A stretch of 17,384 nt of DNA, from the NCBI GenBank assembly GCA_002436505.1, contig DJML01000108.1, forward strand, positions 11,876 through 29,259, given 5' to 3'. The notes below the pieces were generated by a model that made no database searches, was not told where the DNA came from, and worked only from the letters and a program-made list of their open reading frames with translations. The translations under genes and the position numbers were made by a program. Of the stretch, positions 6,942 to 13,771 are shown piece by piece. The DNA comes from Bacteroidetes bacterium UBA6491 (GTDB lineage Bacteria; Bacteroidota; Bacteroidia; NS11-12g; UBA9320). The first letter of the stretch is position 1. Each line of letters starts with the position of its first letter.

Positions 6942-7880
6942 TTGCAAAAGTACTACGCGAACAAGTTGCAGAACAAACCAACATCACAATATTTATCTCA
7001 TTTTCTGATTGCTATCGGAACTATGATGGTTTGCATGTTCATATTTGACATGATAGCAGTAACATTAAGTCAGCGGATTTTTGGTATCGACCCACATGCT
7101 GTTTTAGACCTGGAAAATCAGATCGAGCTAAACCGGAATAATGTGAATTCCGCCAAATTGTACATGGGGCTTGTCTCTTTCGGTAGTTTTATTTTGTCAT
7201 CCATTATTGTAATCAGTACGTTCCGAAAAAAATTGTTCCCCTTTACGGTGCTGGATAAACCCCCGAAGCTGGTCAATGTCATCATTGGAATCCTGTTATT
7301 GATCACATCTATCCCTCTTGTTAATTGGTTACTGGACATAAACAGGAACATCCCTATCCCCTCGTCGACCTTAAGGCAGTTCCTTGAGCATCAGGAAGAG
7401 CTCAATAACTTTACCTATGATGTTATATTGACCGGTAATACAGGAATTGTAGTGTTGCTGAATATTTTCCTGGTAGGCCTGTTGCCTGCTCTTGGAGAAG
7501 AGTTGTTCTTTCGAGGGATCATGCTGAGGATCTTTAAGTCTTTGACCCGAAACATACACCTGGGAGTTTGGTTATCCGCTATTCTGTTCGCAACTCTGCA
7601 TATACAGGTATTCAAGATCGTTCCAATGATCCTGTTAGGTGCCCTATTCGGTTATGTATACTACCTGTCCGGTTCGTTATGGATCACGATAATAATGCAC
7701 TTTATCAACAATTCCATTGCTGTGATAATCGACCACCTTGAAGAACCTCATACTGGTGGAAACCTGATGCTGAATGACCAGGCATGGTATTATATTGCAT
7801 TGAGCATAGCCCTGATCGCTTTTCTCTTATTTAGCCTGAAGAAGTATAATCCTAACCCTCCTGACCTGCAAATTGAATAA
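6942..7880 (+). CDS. CPBP (CAAX/Abi) family intramembrane metalloprotease
   Basis: This 312-residue polytopic membrane protein has about seven or eight hydrophobic segments. It bears the motifs of the CPBP/Rce1-like family: EExxxR as E186-E187-FF-R-R191 region (GEELFFRG), FxxxH as F216-H220 (FATLH), and HxxxN as H253-N257 (HFINN). These residues form the intramembrane active site in Rce1. Substrates in bacteria are mostly unknown; roles in maturation or immunity have been described for some members. The start is TTG 6942; the first ATG (7023) would cut into the first membrane segment, so a non-ATG start is favoured. The gene overlaps cdsA by eight bases, which suggests co-transcription with lipid-synthesis genes. 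Confidence 0.88.
   Translation: MQKYYANKLQNKPTSQYLSHFLIAIGTMMVCMFIFDMIAVTLSQRIFGIDPHAVLDLENQIELNRNNVNSAKLYMGLVSFGSFILSSIIVISTFRKKLFPFTVLDKPPKLVNVIIGILLLITSIPLVNWLLDINRNIPIPSSTLRQFLEHQEELNNFTYDVILTGNTGIVVLLNIFLVGLLPALGEELFFRGIMLRIFKSLTRNIHLGVWLSAILFATLHIQVFKIVPMILLGALFGYVYYLSGSLWITIIMHFINNSIAVIIDHLEEPHTGGNLMLNDQAWYYIALSIALIAFLLFSLKKYNPNPPDLQIE
6945..6977 (-). promoter_or_regulatory. Promoter of dusB (TTTG-N21-TACTTTTG)
   Basis: Reading the minus strand, TTTG (6977-6974) is separated by 21 bases from TACTTTTG (6952-6945). Both match the Bacteroidota -33/-7 consensus at correct spacing. Five bases (CAAAA) follow, then the dusB ATG, implying a leaderless or nearly leaderless mRNA. The whole promoter lies inside the first dozen codons of the divergent CPBP gene. 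Confidence 0.7.
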
Positions 7881-8727
7881 TCTAAGATTACGCATAACTA
7901 CCGGAATTGTATACCTGGCTCTGACCATTTCAATACTGCTTTGGGGCAGGAACGAATTTGTCATTCTTTATCTTTACTTTCTTTCGCTTTTGTGCTTCTA
8001 CGAATACCTGAAGATCAATTTAAAGTCAACACGGTTTATTGAGTTGTTGCCTTCTTTGCTAATAACGCCTGTGGTTTTCTCTTTGGTTCTTTTCAATCAG
8101 AACTCATATATCAGCACGGGATCCTACACATACATCCTGCTCTCTTGTCTGTTCATTCCAATCGTACAGCAACTTTTTTCAAAAAGACAAGATCCGGTGC
8201 ACTACCTTGGGGTGATCTATACCGGTTATATTTTGGTTATCATACCATTTGCAATGCTTTGTCAGATCGCTAACCTCGAATACCCTGGAAGTGACATCAA
8301 TGGCCTTGTCCCCTACACCCCAGTTATCGTACTTGTTATCTTTATCTTCTTATGGGTAAGCGATAGTTTCGCTTACGTGGGTGGTAAATTGACAGGCCGG
8401 ACAAAACTGGCGCCGGGCATTTCTCCAGGGAAAACAATTGAAGGGTTTGTTTCCGGTTTAATAATGACAAATGTCAGCGCCTTGATCCTTTCACCATACT
8501 GTGATCCGTTTCTGTCAATGAACGAGATGATAATACTGGCAAATCTTTGTGTTATTTCAGGTCTTGTCGGCGACTTATTGATCTCTCGATTCAAGCGTTC
8601 TCTAGGCATAAAGGACTCCGGAAAAAGCCTTCCCGGTCATGGTGGTTTTCTCGATCGTTTCGATTCAATGCTCATCGCAGCCCCAGCAGCATATTTTTAT
8701 CTAAGGACCATTTTAATGTTCAATTAA
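7873..8727 (+). CDS. cdsA: Phosphatidate cytidylyltransferase
   Basis: CdsA converts phosphatidic acid and CTP to CDP-diacylglycerol, the precursor of phosphatidylethanolamine and phosphatidylglycerol, in the inner membrane. The 284-residue protein has about eight hydrophobic segments. The family signature is intact at 238-264: S-RF-KR, then KDSGK, LPGHGG, and DRFD, which includes the metal-binding Asp residues. WVSDSFAYVGG (161-171) is a second conserved stretch. The start is a TTG at 7873 that overlaps the end of the CPBP gene and yields the expected N-terminus (RLRITTGIVY). With psd further downstream it supplies two steps of the phosphatidylethanolamine pathway; the intermediate phosphatidylserine synthase is not in the window. 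Confidence 0.94.
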   Translation: MNNLRLRITTGIVYLALTISILLWGRNEFVILYLYFLSLLCFYEYLKINLKSTRFIELLPSLLITPVVFSLVLFNQNSYISTGSYTYILLSCLFIPIVQQLFSKRQDPVHYLGVIYTGYILVIIPFAMLCQIANLEYPGSDINGLVPYTPVIVLVIFIFLWVSDSFAYVGGKLTGRTKLAPGISPGKTIEGFVSGLIMTNVSALILSPYCDPFLSMNEMIILANLCVISGLVGDLLISRFKRSLGIKDSGKSLPGHGGFLDRFDSMLIAAPAAYFYLRTILMFN

Positions 8728-8754
8728 ACGGGTGATAATAAATTCTTAAATGAA

Positions 8755-8788
8755 TTTGCTTGTATGACTGGAATAAATAATAGTTTTG
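8755..8788 (+). promoter_or_regulatory. Promoter of the glutamate dehydrogenase gene
   Basis: TTTG at 8755-8758 and a perfect -7 element TAGTTTTG at 8781-8788 are 22 bases apart, within the Bacteroidota range. The ATG of the dehydrogenase follows 21 bases later. This suggests that gdh (and psd behind it) can be transcribed independently of cdsA. Confidence 0.65.
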
Positions 8789-8809
8789 TGCAAGGATTAG
8801 AAGATACCA

Positions 8810-10090
8810 ATGACGGTAAAATACAAAGAACCTGCTCCGATAGTTGATCATTTGAATCCGTTAGATTCGATGATGGAGCGTTTTTCCGAGGCTGCTGAGA
8901 TTCTCGGACTTGATGAATCCACCTACAACTCCCTAAAATCACCGGAAAAAACGGTGGCGGTTTCACTTCCTGTAACAATGGATAACGGGAAAATTGAAGT
9001 CTTTGAGGGTTACAGGGTTGTTCACTCTTCAAAATTAGGCCCTTCCAAAGGAGGGATTAGGTATGCGCCTTCCGTAAATCTTGATGAGGTCAAAGCCCTC
9101 GCAGCATGGATGACATGGAAATGCGCCGTAGTTGGCATCCCTTACGGTGGAGCCAAAGGGGGCATCAAATGTAACCCAAGAGAAATGTCTGTCGGAGAAC
9201 TTGAAAGACTTACAAGATCTTACACGGTAGCTATGTCTGATATTTTCGGGCCCGAGAAAGACATTCCTGCACCAGATATGGGAACGAATCCACAGATCAT
9301 GGCATGGATAATGGACGAATACTCCAAATTGAAAGGGGTTGCCAGTCCGGCCGTAGTCACCGGAAAACCACTTGTTCTTGGTGGTTCCCTGGGGCGTGTT
9401 GAAGCAACTGGAAGAGGTGTTATGGTTTCTGCCCGTACTGCAATGGGGAAATTGAAGATAAACCCTGCAAAAAGTACAGTTGCTGTTCAGGGGTTTGGCA
9501 ATGTTGGTTCAATATCTGCTAAACTTATGGCTCTTCAAGGATGCAAGATCGTAGCAATTTCAGACATTTCCGGTGCATATTACAATGTTAAAGGCATAGA
9601 TATTGATGAAGCGATCGCTTATCTGAAAAACTACAGCGATACGCTGGAAGGATATAAAGGAGCTGAGAAAATAACCAATGAGGAATTACTGACGCTGAAT
9701 GCAGATGTGCTAATTCCAGCAGCATTAGAGGATCAGATCACGGAGAAGAACGCTTCTAAGATCCAGGCGAAACTGATCGTTGAAGGAGCCAATGGACCCA
9801 CTGCTTCAAATGCAGATAAAATATTAAACGAAAAAGGGATCATCGTTGTTCCGGACATCCTTGCCAATGCTGGAGGTGTCAGCGTTTCATATTTTGAATG
9901 GGTACAGAACCGACTAGGCTATTTCTGGACCGAAGAAAGGGTTAACAGAAGAGCTGACAGGATCATGAAACAAGCATTCGAAACGGTTTATGCCGCATCA
10001 CTTAAATACGATGTAAGTATGAGAATTGCAGCTTATATCGTTGCAATCGATAAAGTCGCCAGCACCAGACAACTGCGCGGAACATATTAG
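8810..10090 (+). CDS. Glu/Leu/Phe/Val dehydrogenase (probable glutamate dehydrogenase)
   Basis: This enzyme reversibly interconverts glutamate with 2-oxoglutarate and ammonia using NAD(P). The 426-residue length suits the hexameric short GDH class. Motifs: GPSKGGIRY (78-85), K104 in MTWKCA, catalytic-Lys loop PYGGAKGGI with K116, PAPDMGT with D156, a Rossmann glycine motif GFGNVG (228-233), and EGANGPT. The catalytic and substrate residues point to glutamate, but leucine and valine dehydrogenases share the family. Coenzyme choice cannot be settled by eye. It has its own promoter and sits between cdsA (82-base gap) and psd (one base), which is unusual company for a nitrogen-metabolism gene. 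Confidence 0.92.
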   Translation: MTVKYKEPAPIVDHLNPLDSMMERFSEAAEILGLDESTYNSLKSPEKTVAVSLPVTMDNGKIEVFEGYRVVHSSKLGPSKGGIRYAPSVNLDEVKALAAWMTWKCAVVGIPYGGAKGGIKCNPREMSVGELERLTRSYTVAMSDIFGPEKDIPAPDMGTNPQIMAWIMDEYSKLKGVASPAVVTGKPLVLGGSLGRVEATGRGVMVSARTAMGKLKINPAKSTVAVQGFGNVGSISAKLMALQGCKIVAISDISGAYYNVKGIDIDEAIAYLKNYSDTLEGYKGAEKITNEELLTLNADVLIPAALEDQITEKNASKIQAKLIVEGANGPTASNADKILNEKGIIVVPDILANAGGVSVSYFEWVQNRLGYFWTEERVNRRADRIMKQAFETVYAASLKYDVSMRIAAYIVAIDKVASTRQLRGTY

Positions 10091-10091
10091 A

Positions 10092-10745
10092 ATGATACAC
10101 CGCGAAGGTCACATTATACTTCTGATAACATTTTTGTCTTTGTTGATTGTCAACACCTTGACCTTGTTATGGACTGTTTTGGCTGTCCAGATCCTGGTGC
10201 TGATTGCTTCTGTTGTTGTTCTTGGTCTGTTTCTGCAATTTTTCCGAAATCCAACAAGAAACACGGTGGTCAACCCGGGCCATGTGATCTGCCCTGCTGA
10301 TGGCAAAGTGGTTGTTATTGAGGAAGTGGAAGAATCGGAATATTTCAATGACCGTCGAATTCAGATCTCAGTTTTCATGTCCCCTTTTAACGTACATGTC
10401 AATAGAAATCCTGTTAGCGGAAATGTGACCTATGACCAATATCATCCAGGGAAATATCTTGTAGCATGGCACCCGAAAGCATCGACGTTGAACGAAAGAA
10501 CTACGTTGGTGATCAAGAATGATAGAGGGGTTGAAATCCTGTTCAGGCAAATAGCAGGAGCCGTTGCAAGACGGATCCGGTATTATATTCACAAAGGAGA
10601 TCAAGTTGAACAGGGACAAGAAATGGGTTTTATAAAGTTTGGGAGCAGAGTTGATATTTTTATTCCTGTTGGAAGTAAAATCAATGTAAAACTTGATGAT
10701 AATGTAACAGGAGGAGAGTCTGTACTTGCCGAATTGGATTTTTAA
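10092..10745 (+). CDS. psd: Phosphatidylserine decarboxylase (short pyruvoyl type)
   Basis: Psd decarboxylates phosphatidylserine to phosphatidylethanolamine at the inner membrane. The protein is 217 residues from ATG 10092, the short PSD class. Two membrane segments lie at about 7-50. Then come FFRNPTR, ICPADGKV (67-73), the core ISVFMSPFNVHVNRNP (92-107), and the processing site FGSR with G184-S185. Autocatalytic cleavage there would create the pyruvoyl cofactor on S185. The ATG is one base after the dehydrogenase stop, arguing for coupled translation; a longer upstream in-frame reading from 10026 would overlap the dehydrogenase heavily and add nothing conserved. Archaetidylserine decarboxylases are close relatives. 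Confidence 0.92.
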   Translation: MIHREGHIILLITFLSLLIVNTLTLLWTVLAVQILVLIASVVVLGLFLQFFRNPTRNTVVNPGHVICPADGKVVVIEEVEESEYFNDRRIQISVFMSPFNVHVNRNPVSGNVTYDQYHPGKYLVAWHPKASTLNERTTLVIKNDRGVEILFRQIAGAVARRIRYYIHKGDQVEQGQEMGFIKFGSRVDIFIPVGSKINVKLDDNVTGGESVLAELDF

Positions 10746-10759
10746 TTTGGCTATATTTG
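10726..10759 (+). promoter_or_regulatory. Promoter of the small exported protein gene
   Basis: TATATTTG (10752-10759) is a perfect TAnnTTTG. A TTG at 10726-10728 lies 23 bases upstream, at the edge of the usual range. The ATG at 10768 follows eight bases later. The promoter straddles the 3' end of psd, so the downstream cluster starts its own transcript. Confidence 0.6.
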
Positions 10760-10767
10760 AATAACAA

Positions 10768-11034
10768 ATGAAAAAGATTGTTTTAACATTTATTTTAGTT
10801 GGCGGCTTTTGGGCGCTAAGCTCTGCCCAAGCCACAAATACTTCAGTTAAATCTTCGAAACCTGAGGTTTCAGAGAAGTTAGAAGCGAAGCCAGCCAAGG
10901 CGGCGTCAACTGAAAAGAAAGCAAATAAAGCCAAGAGTTGCTGTAGTCCTTCTACTACGAAAGAAGCATGTGACCATAAATCATCCTCATCCTCTTCATG
11001 TTGCCATAAACCATCAGCAACTAAAGAAGATTAG
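10768..11034 (+). CDS. Small exported Lys/Ser-rich protein with Cys/His clusters
   Basis: I do not recognise this 88-residue protein. Residues 1-20 are a clear signal peptide (MKK, hydrophobic core, SSA before Q21). The mature part is low-complexity, rich in Lys, Ala and Ser, and has no predicted globular core. Its C-terminal third carries C58-C59, C68, H70, C78-C79 and H80, spread as CC-x8-CxH-x7-CCH around a run of six serines. Such spacing could bind Cu(I), Zn or another soft metal in the periplasm or form disulfides; this is inference. It has its own promoter and lies seven bases before the TraR/DksA gene start, so the two are probably co-transcribed. Confidence 0.7.
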   Translation: MKKIVLTFILVGGFWALSSAQATNTSVKSSKPEVSEKLEAKPAKAASTEKKANKAKSCCSPSTTKEACDHKSSSSSSCCHKPSATKED

Positions 11035-11040
11035 TTATAA

Positions 11041-11382
11041 ATGGGATTAGGTCAGAAGGAAAAGGAACTGATACGCTCCCGAATTCTGCTTAAACTGCGC
11101 GGACTGGAAGAGGACATCTACCACCTCAAAGAGATCACAAAACCTGTTGCTCCAGAAAATTCCATTGGGCGAATCAGCCGCATGGATGCGATCAATAACA
11201 AAAGTGTTAACGAGGCTACGCTTAGAAATTCCATTGAACGAGAGTCTAAACTAAAGGTCGCTCTTAGTGAACTTGGCTCTGACAATTATGGTTTGTGCCG
11301 AAAATGTGGCAACCTGATCGAAATGGGCCGTCTGTTGATAATCCCTGAAGGAAAACTGTGCATGCAATGTTTAAAAAGATAA
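11041..11382 (+). CDS. TraR/DksA-family zinc-finger protein
   Basis: This 113-residue protein has a helical N-terminal half likely to form a coiled coil and a C-terminal C4 zinc finger: C86-x2-C89 and C107-x2-C110 in the context YGLCRKCGNLI and KLCMQCLKR. DksA and TraR insert their coiled coil into the RNA polymerase secondary channel and tune initiation with or without ppGpp. The coiled-coil tip here reads IGRISRMDAI, the 'SRMD' variant shared with a broad DksA-like subfamily rather than the classic DxxDxA of DksA, so function as a true DksA is uncertain. It is shorter than E. coli DksA (151). It follows the exported small protein by six bases and precedes the SprT-like gene by 24. Confidence 0.88.
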   Translation: MGLGQKEKELIRSRILLKLRGLEEDIYHLKEITKPVAPENSIGRISRMDAINNKSVNEATLRNSIERESKLKVALSELGSDNYGLCRKCGNLIEMGRLLIIPEGKLCMQCLKR

Positions 11383-11406
11383 TACGCGCATTGATAACAT
11401 TGTAGT

Positions 11407-12018
11407 ATGAATAAAGATCATTTGGTTTCTGGACTGAGTAAATACCTGCCTGAAAAAACGGCACCTTACGTTGTGGAGCAATTGATCTCTCATCAGGTAA
11501 TCTTCACTATTTCAAAACCACGTAGAAGCAAGCTTGGTGATTACAGACCTCCTTTCAAGGGCCTGGGACACCGGATAAGTGTGAATGGCGACCTGAATCC
11601 CTATCATTTCCTGCTTACAACATTGCATGAGTTAGCACATCTTGACTGTTGGGAAAGATATAAAAGTAAAGTATCCCCTCACGGGGATGAATGGAAATCC
11701 GCGTTTCAGGAACAACTTTTCCCTGTAATGAAAAGCGAAATTTTCCCTGATGATGTTCATCTGGCAATCAACAAGTACATCGGAAAGCCAAAATCAAGCA
11801 GTTGCTATGATCCAGCTTTAGTGCGCACACTTCAACAATACGATGCCCCGGATGGTATGATATTTGTCTCGGATATTCCAGTTGGAAACAGGTTTATATT
11901 GCCTCCGGATCGGATATTTGTAAAAGGAAACAAAATACGTACACGGTATAAGTGTATAAGCGAAAAGAACAACAGACCCTATTTAATCAGCTCTGTAGCA
12001 AGAGTTCATCCACTATGA
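11407..12018 (+). CDS. SprT-like domain metalloprotein
   Basis: The 203-residue protein has a SprT-like zinc metalloprotease motif: H74-E75-x2-H78 in TLHELAHL, with a third likely ligand at H92 in SPHGDEWK. The upstream block SKPRRSKLGDYRPP and ISVNGDLNPYHFLLT is typical of the Bacteroidota branch. Human SPRTN of this superfamily cleaves DNA-protein crosslinks; bacterial members are uncharacterised and activity should not be assumed. The second half is conserved but lacks the Cys-rich zinc ribbon found in some SprT proteins. No signal peptide is visible, so it is probably cytoplasmic. Its stop overlaps the ATG of the next gene (ATGA, 12015-12018). A weak -7-like TAACATTG (11395-11402) precedes the start by four bases. 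Confidence 0.85.
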   Translation: MNKDHLVSGLSKYLPEKTAPYVVEQLISHQVIFTISKPRRSKLGDYRPPFKGLGHRISVNGDLNPYHFLLTTLHELAHLDCWERYKSKVSPHGDEWKSAFQEQLFPVMKSEIFPDDVHLAINKYIGKPKSSSCYDPALVRTLQQYDAPDGMIFVSDIPVGNRFILPPDRIFVKGNKIRTRYKCISEKNNRPYLISSVARVHPL

Positions 12019-13151
12019 AAAGATCATTATTCACATTATCAGTCTTTATCGCCTCATTTGCATGTTCATCAGGACAAAAGGATATCTCCTTTGACAAATA
12101 TTTTGATATTCTTTCCGTTTCTGATGTCACTGAAGTAAAGAGTCAGGACCTTACTGGTACTTGCTGGAGCTATTCAACAACCTCTTTCATCGAATCGGAG
12201 CTCCTGCGTCTTGGAAAAGGCAAATGGGACCTCTCAGAGATGTTTGTTGTGCGAAAGATCTACCTTGATAAAGCTGAGAAATATCTTCGTTTTCAGGGCA
12301 AGGCCAACTTTAGCCAGGGCAGTTTAGGCCATGATCTGCTCAGAGTCTACCAAATGCATGGCATGATGCCGGAGTCAGCATACTCAGGATATAATGGGCA
12401 GAAAAGGCACAACCATACCTCCATGGAAAAGAGCATGAAGGTTTATCTTGATTCCATAATTTCTGCGGGTGAAATTGAAGATGGCTGGGAAAAAGAACTC
12501 AACAGGATCATGGATAATTCAATGGGTGAATTGCCGGTTGAATTTGAGATCGACGGCAAGACATATACAGCCAGGACATTTGCTGACGAAGTCCTGCAAC
12601 TTAACATCAATGATTATGTGGGATTTACATCATTCCAATATCAACCTTTTAATAAGCAGATAGTAGTAGAAGTGCCTGACAACTATTCCAGGGGCAAATA
12701 CTGCAATATTAGCCTAAGTCAAATGGTTGAATTGATGAAAAATGCCCTATCTCAGGGCCATACGATTGAGTGGGACGGGGATGTCAGTGGAGGCGGTTTT
12801 AACCCCAGTGTCGGAGTAGCTGTTTATGCACCTGATTCAGTAAGTTATAAATCGTTAAATGACAAGCCTGATGACCATGCATATAACAGTTCCGTTCGTC
12901 AAAAGGAATTTGATTCATATAAAACTACAGACGATCACTTAATGCATATCACAGGACTTGCCAAAGGGAAGGACAACGTCACTTATTTCATTACAAAAAA
13001 CTCGTGGGGGGATGCAATTTCCTTCGGAGGTTATTTGATGATGTCGGAAGCGTACATAGCTATGAGAACGGTTTGCATCATCGTTCATAAGGATGCCGTC
13101 CCTGAATCGCTGAAAAGCATAGTTTTGGGTTCCTGTGCATGTAATGAGTAG
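12015..13151 (+). CDS. Exported C1-family peptidase (bleomycin hydrolase/PepC-like)
   Basis: This is a papain-superfamily cysteine peptidase of 378 residues from ATG 12015. The active site is complete: Q44 (oxyanion), C50 in TGTCWSYS, H311 in HLMHITGL and N329 in TKNSWGD. The layout matches the bleomycin hydrolase/aminopeptidase C group, although it is shorter than the roughly 450-residue cytosolic enzymes. An N-terminal signal sequence (residues 1 to about 21, MKRSLFTLSVFIASFAC) indicates export; a Cys follows the hydrophobic core, but the residues before it do not form a good lipobox, so lipoprotein status is doubtful. A reading from 11952 is possible but would overlap the SprT-like gene by 67 bases and bury the signal peptide. 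The four-base overlap suggests translational coupling. Confidence 0.88.
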   Translation: MKRSLFTLSVFIASFACSSGQKDISFDKYFDILSVSDVTEVKSQDLTGTCWSYSTTSFIESELLRLGKGKWDLSEMFVVRKIYLDKAEKYLRFQGKANFSQGSLGHDLLRVYQMHGMMPESAYSGYNGQKRHNHTSMEKSMKVYLDSIISAGEIEDGWEKELNRIMDNSMGELPVEFEIDGKTYTARTFADEVLQLNINDYVGFTSFQYQPFNKQIVVEVPDNYSRGKYCNISLSQMVELMKNALSQGHTIEWDGDVSGGGFNPSVGVAVYAPDSVSYKSLNDKPDDHAYNSSVRQKEFDSYKTTDDHLMHITGLAKGKDNVTYFITKNSWGDAISFGGYLMMSEAYIAMRTVCIIVHKDAVPESLKSIVLGSCACNE

Positions 13152-13271
13152 GTTTTATTCACCTAACTAAATACTTCATCTTATGTTATTTAACCATTTT
13201 TTCACTGGAAGTGTGGAAAACCTGATGGTTTCTTTATAACTCAGTAAAGTATATTCGATATAGAAACGCCT

Positions 13272-13682
13272 ATGGGAATAGTAAAGGAATTTAAGACATT
13301 TGCCATGCGCGGTAACGTGATCGACATGGCGGTTGGTATCATTATTGGTGCTGCCTTTGGGAAGATTGTATCTTCATTGGTGATTGATGTCATTATGCCT
13401 CCGATCGGTCTTATTCTTGGCGGTGTAGACTTTTCAAGTCTAAGTGTCGTCCTTCAAAATGCCGTTATGGAAGGGGATCAGGTGATTTCAGAAGCAGTAA
13501 CTCTCAATTATGGTGTATTCATTAATACCGTAATTGAATTTCTGATCATCGCATTTGCAATTTTCCTTGTCGTACGTACCATGAACAACCTAAAGAAAAA
13601 AGAGGAACCTGCTCCCGCTGCGGATCCGGGACCTACTGAAAAGGAACTGCTATCAGAAATTCGCGACCTATTGAAAAAATAA
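13272..13682 (+). CDS. mscL: Large-conductance mechanosensitive channel
   Basis: MscL opens under membrane tension to release solutes after osmotic downshock; it works as an inner-membrane homopentamer. The 136-residue protein shows the family order: amphipathic N-terminus (VKEFKTFAMRGNVIDMA), TM1 pore helix (VGIIIGAAFGKIVSSLV), a periplasmic loop, TM2 (VIEFLIIAFAIFLVV), and a C-terminal bundle helix (TEKELLSEIRDLLKK). The loop is fairly ordinary in length. A 120-base gap precedes the gene; I cannot find a convincing TAnnTTTG in it. An intrinsic terminator follows 25 bases after the stop. Confidence 0.96.
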   Translation: MGIVKEFKTFAMRGNVIDMAVGIIIGAAFGKIVSSLVIDVIMPPIGLILGGVDFSSLSVVLQNAVMEGDQVISEAVTLNYGVFINTVIEFLIIAFAIFLVVRTMNNLKKKEEPAPAADPGPTEKELLSEIRDLLKK

Positions 13683-13707
13683 GAATTTCTGCTTTTTTCA
13701 CTCTAAG

Positions 13708-13736
13708 AAAAGCCGATGTCATCCATCGGCTTTTTT
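13708..13736. terminator. Intrinsic terminator after mscL, possibly shared with pntB
   Basis: GCCGATG (13712-13718) and CATCGGC (13724-13730) form a perfect stem around a TCATC loop, preceded by AAAA and followed by six T residues on the plus strand. On the minus strand the tract is four U residues, so it may also end the pnt transcript coming from the right, though less efficiently. Confidence 0.85.
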
Positions 13737-13771
13737 ATTTTTCTCCCTCGCAGTGAGGTAATCAATTTCAG

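Noticed and set aside
6940..6987. Longer dusB reading starting at 6987
   Set aside because: It adds 16 residues (including three Cys/Ser-rich positions) not typical of Dus enzymes and overlaps the dusB promoter; the family N-terminus begins at 6939.
10026..10091. Upstream start for psd at 10026
   Set aside because: It would overlap the dehydrogenase by 65 bases; ATG 10092 directly after the stop gives the normal membrane-helix N-terminus.
10368..10934. Open reading frame of 188 codons on the minus strand across psd and the small exported gene
   Set aside because: It is antisense to psd and to a gene with a clear signal peptide, and its translation shows no recognisable domain.
11952..12014. 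Upstream start for the C1 peptidase at 11952
   Set aside because: It places 21 charged residues before the signal peptide and overlaps the SprT-like gene; ATG 12015 overlaps the stop by four bases and exposes the signal peptide.
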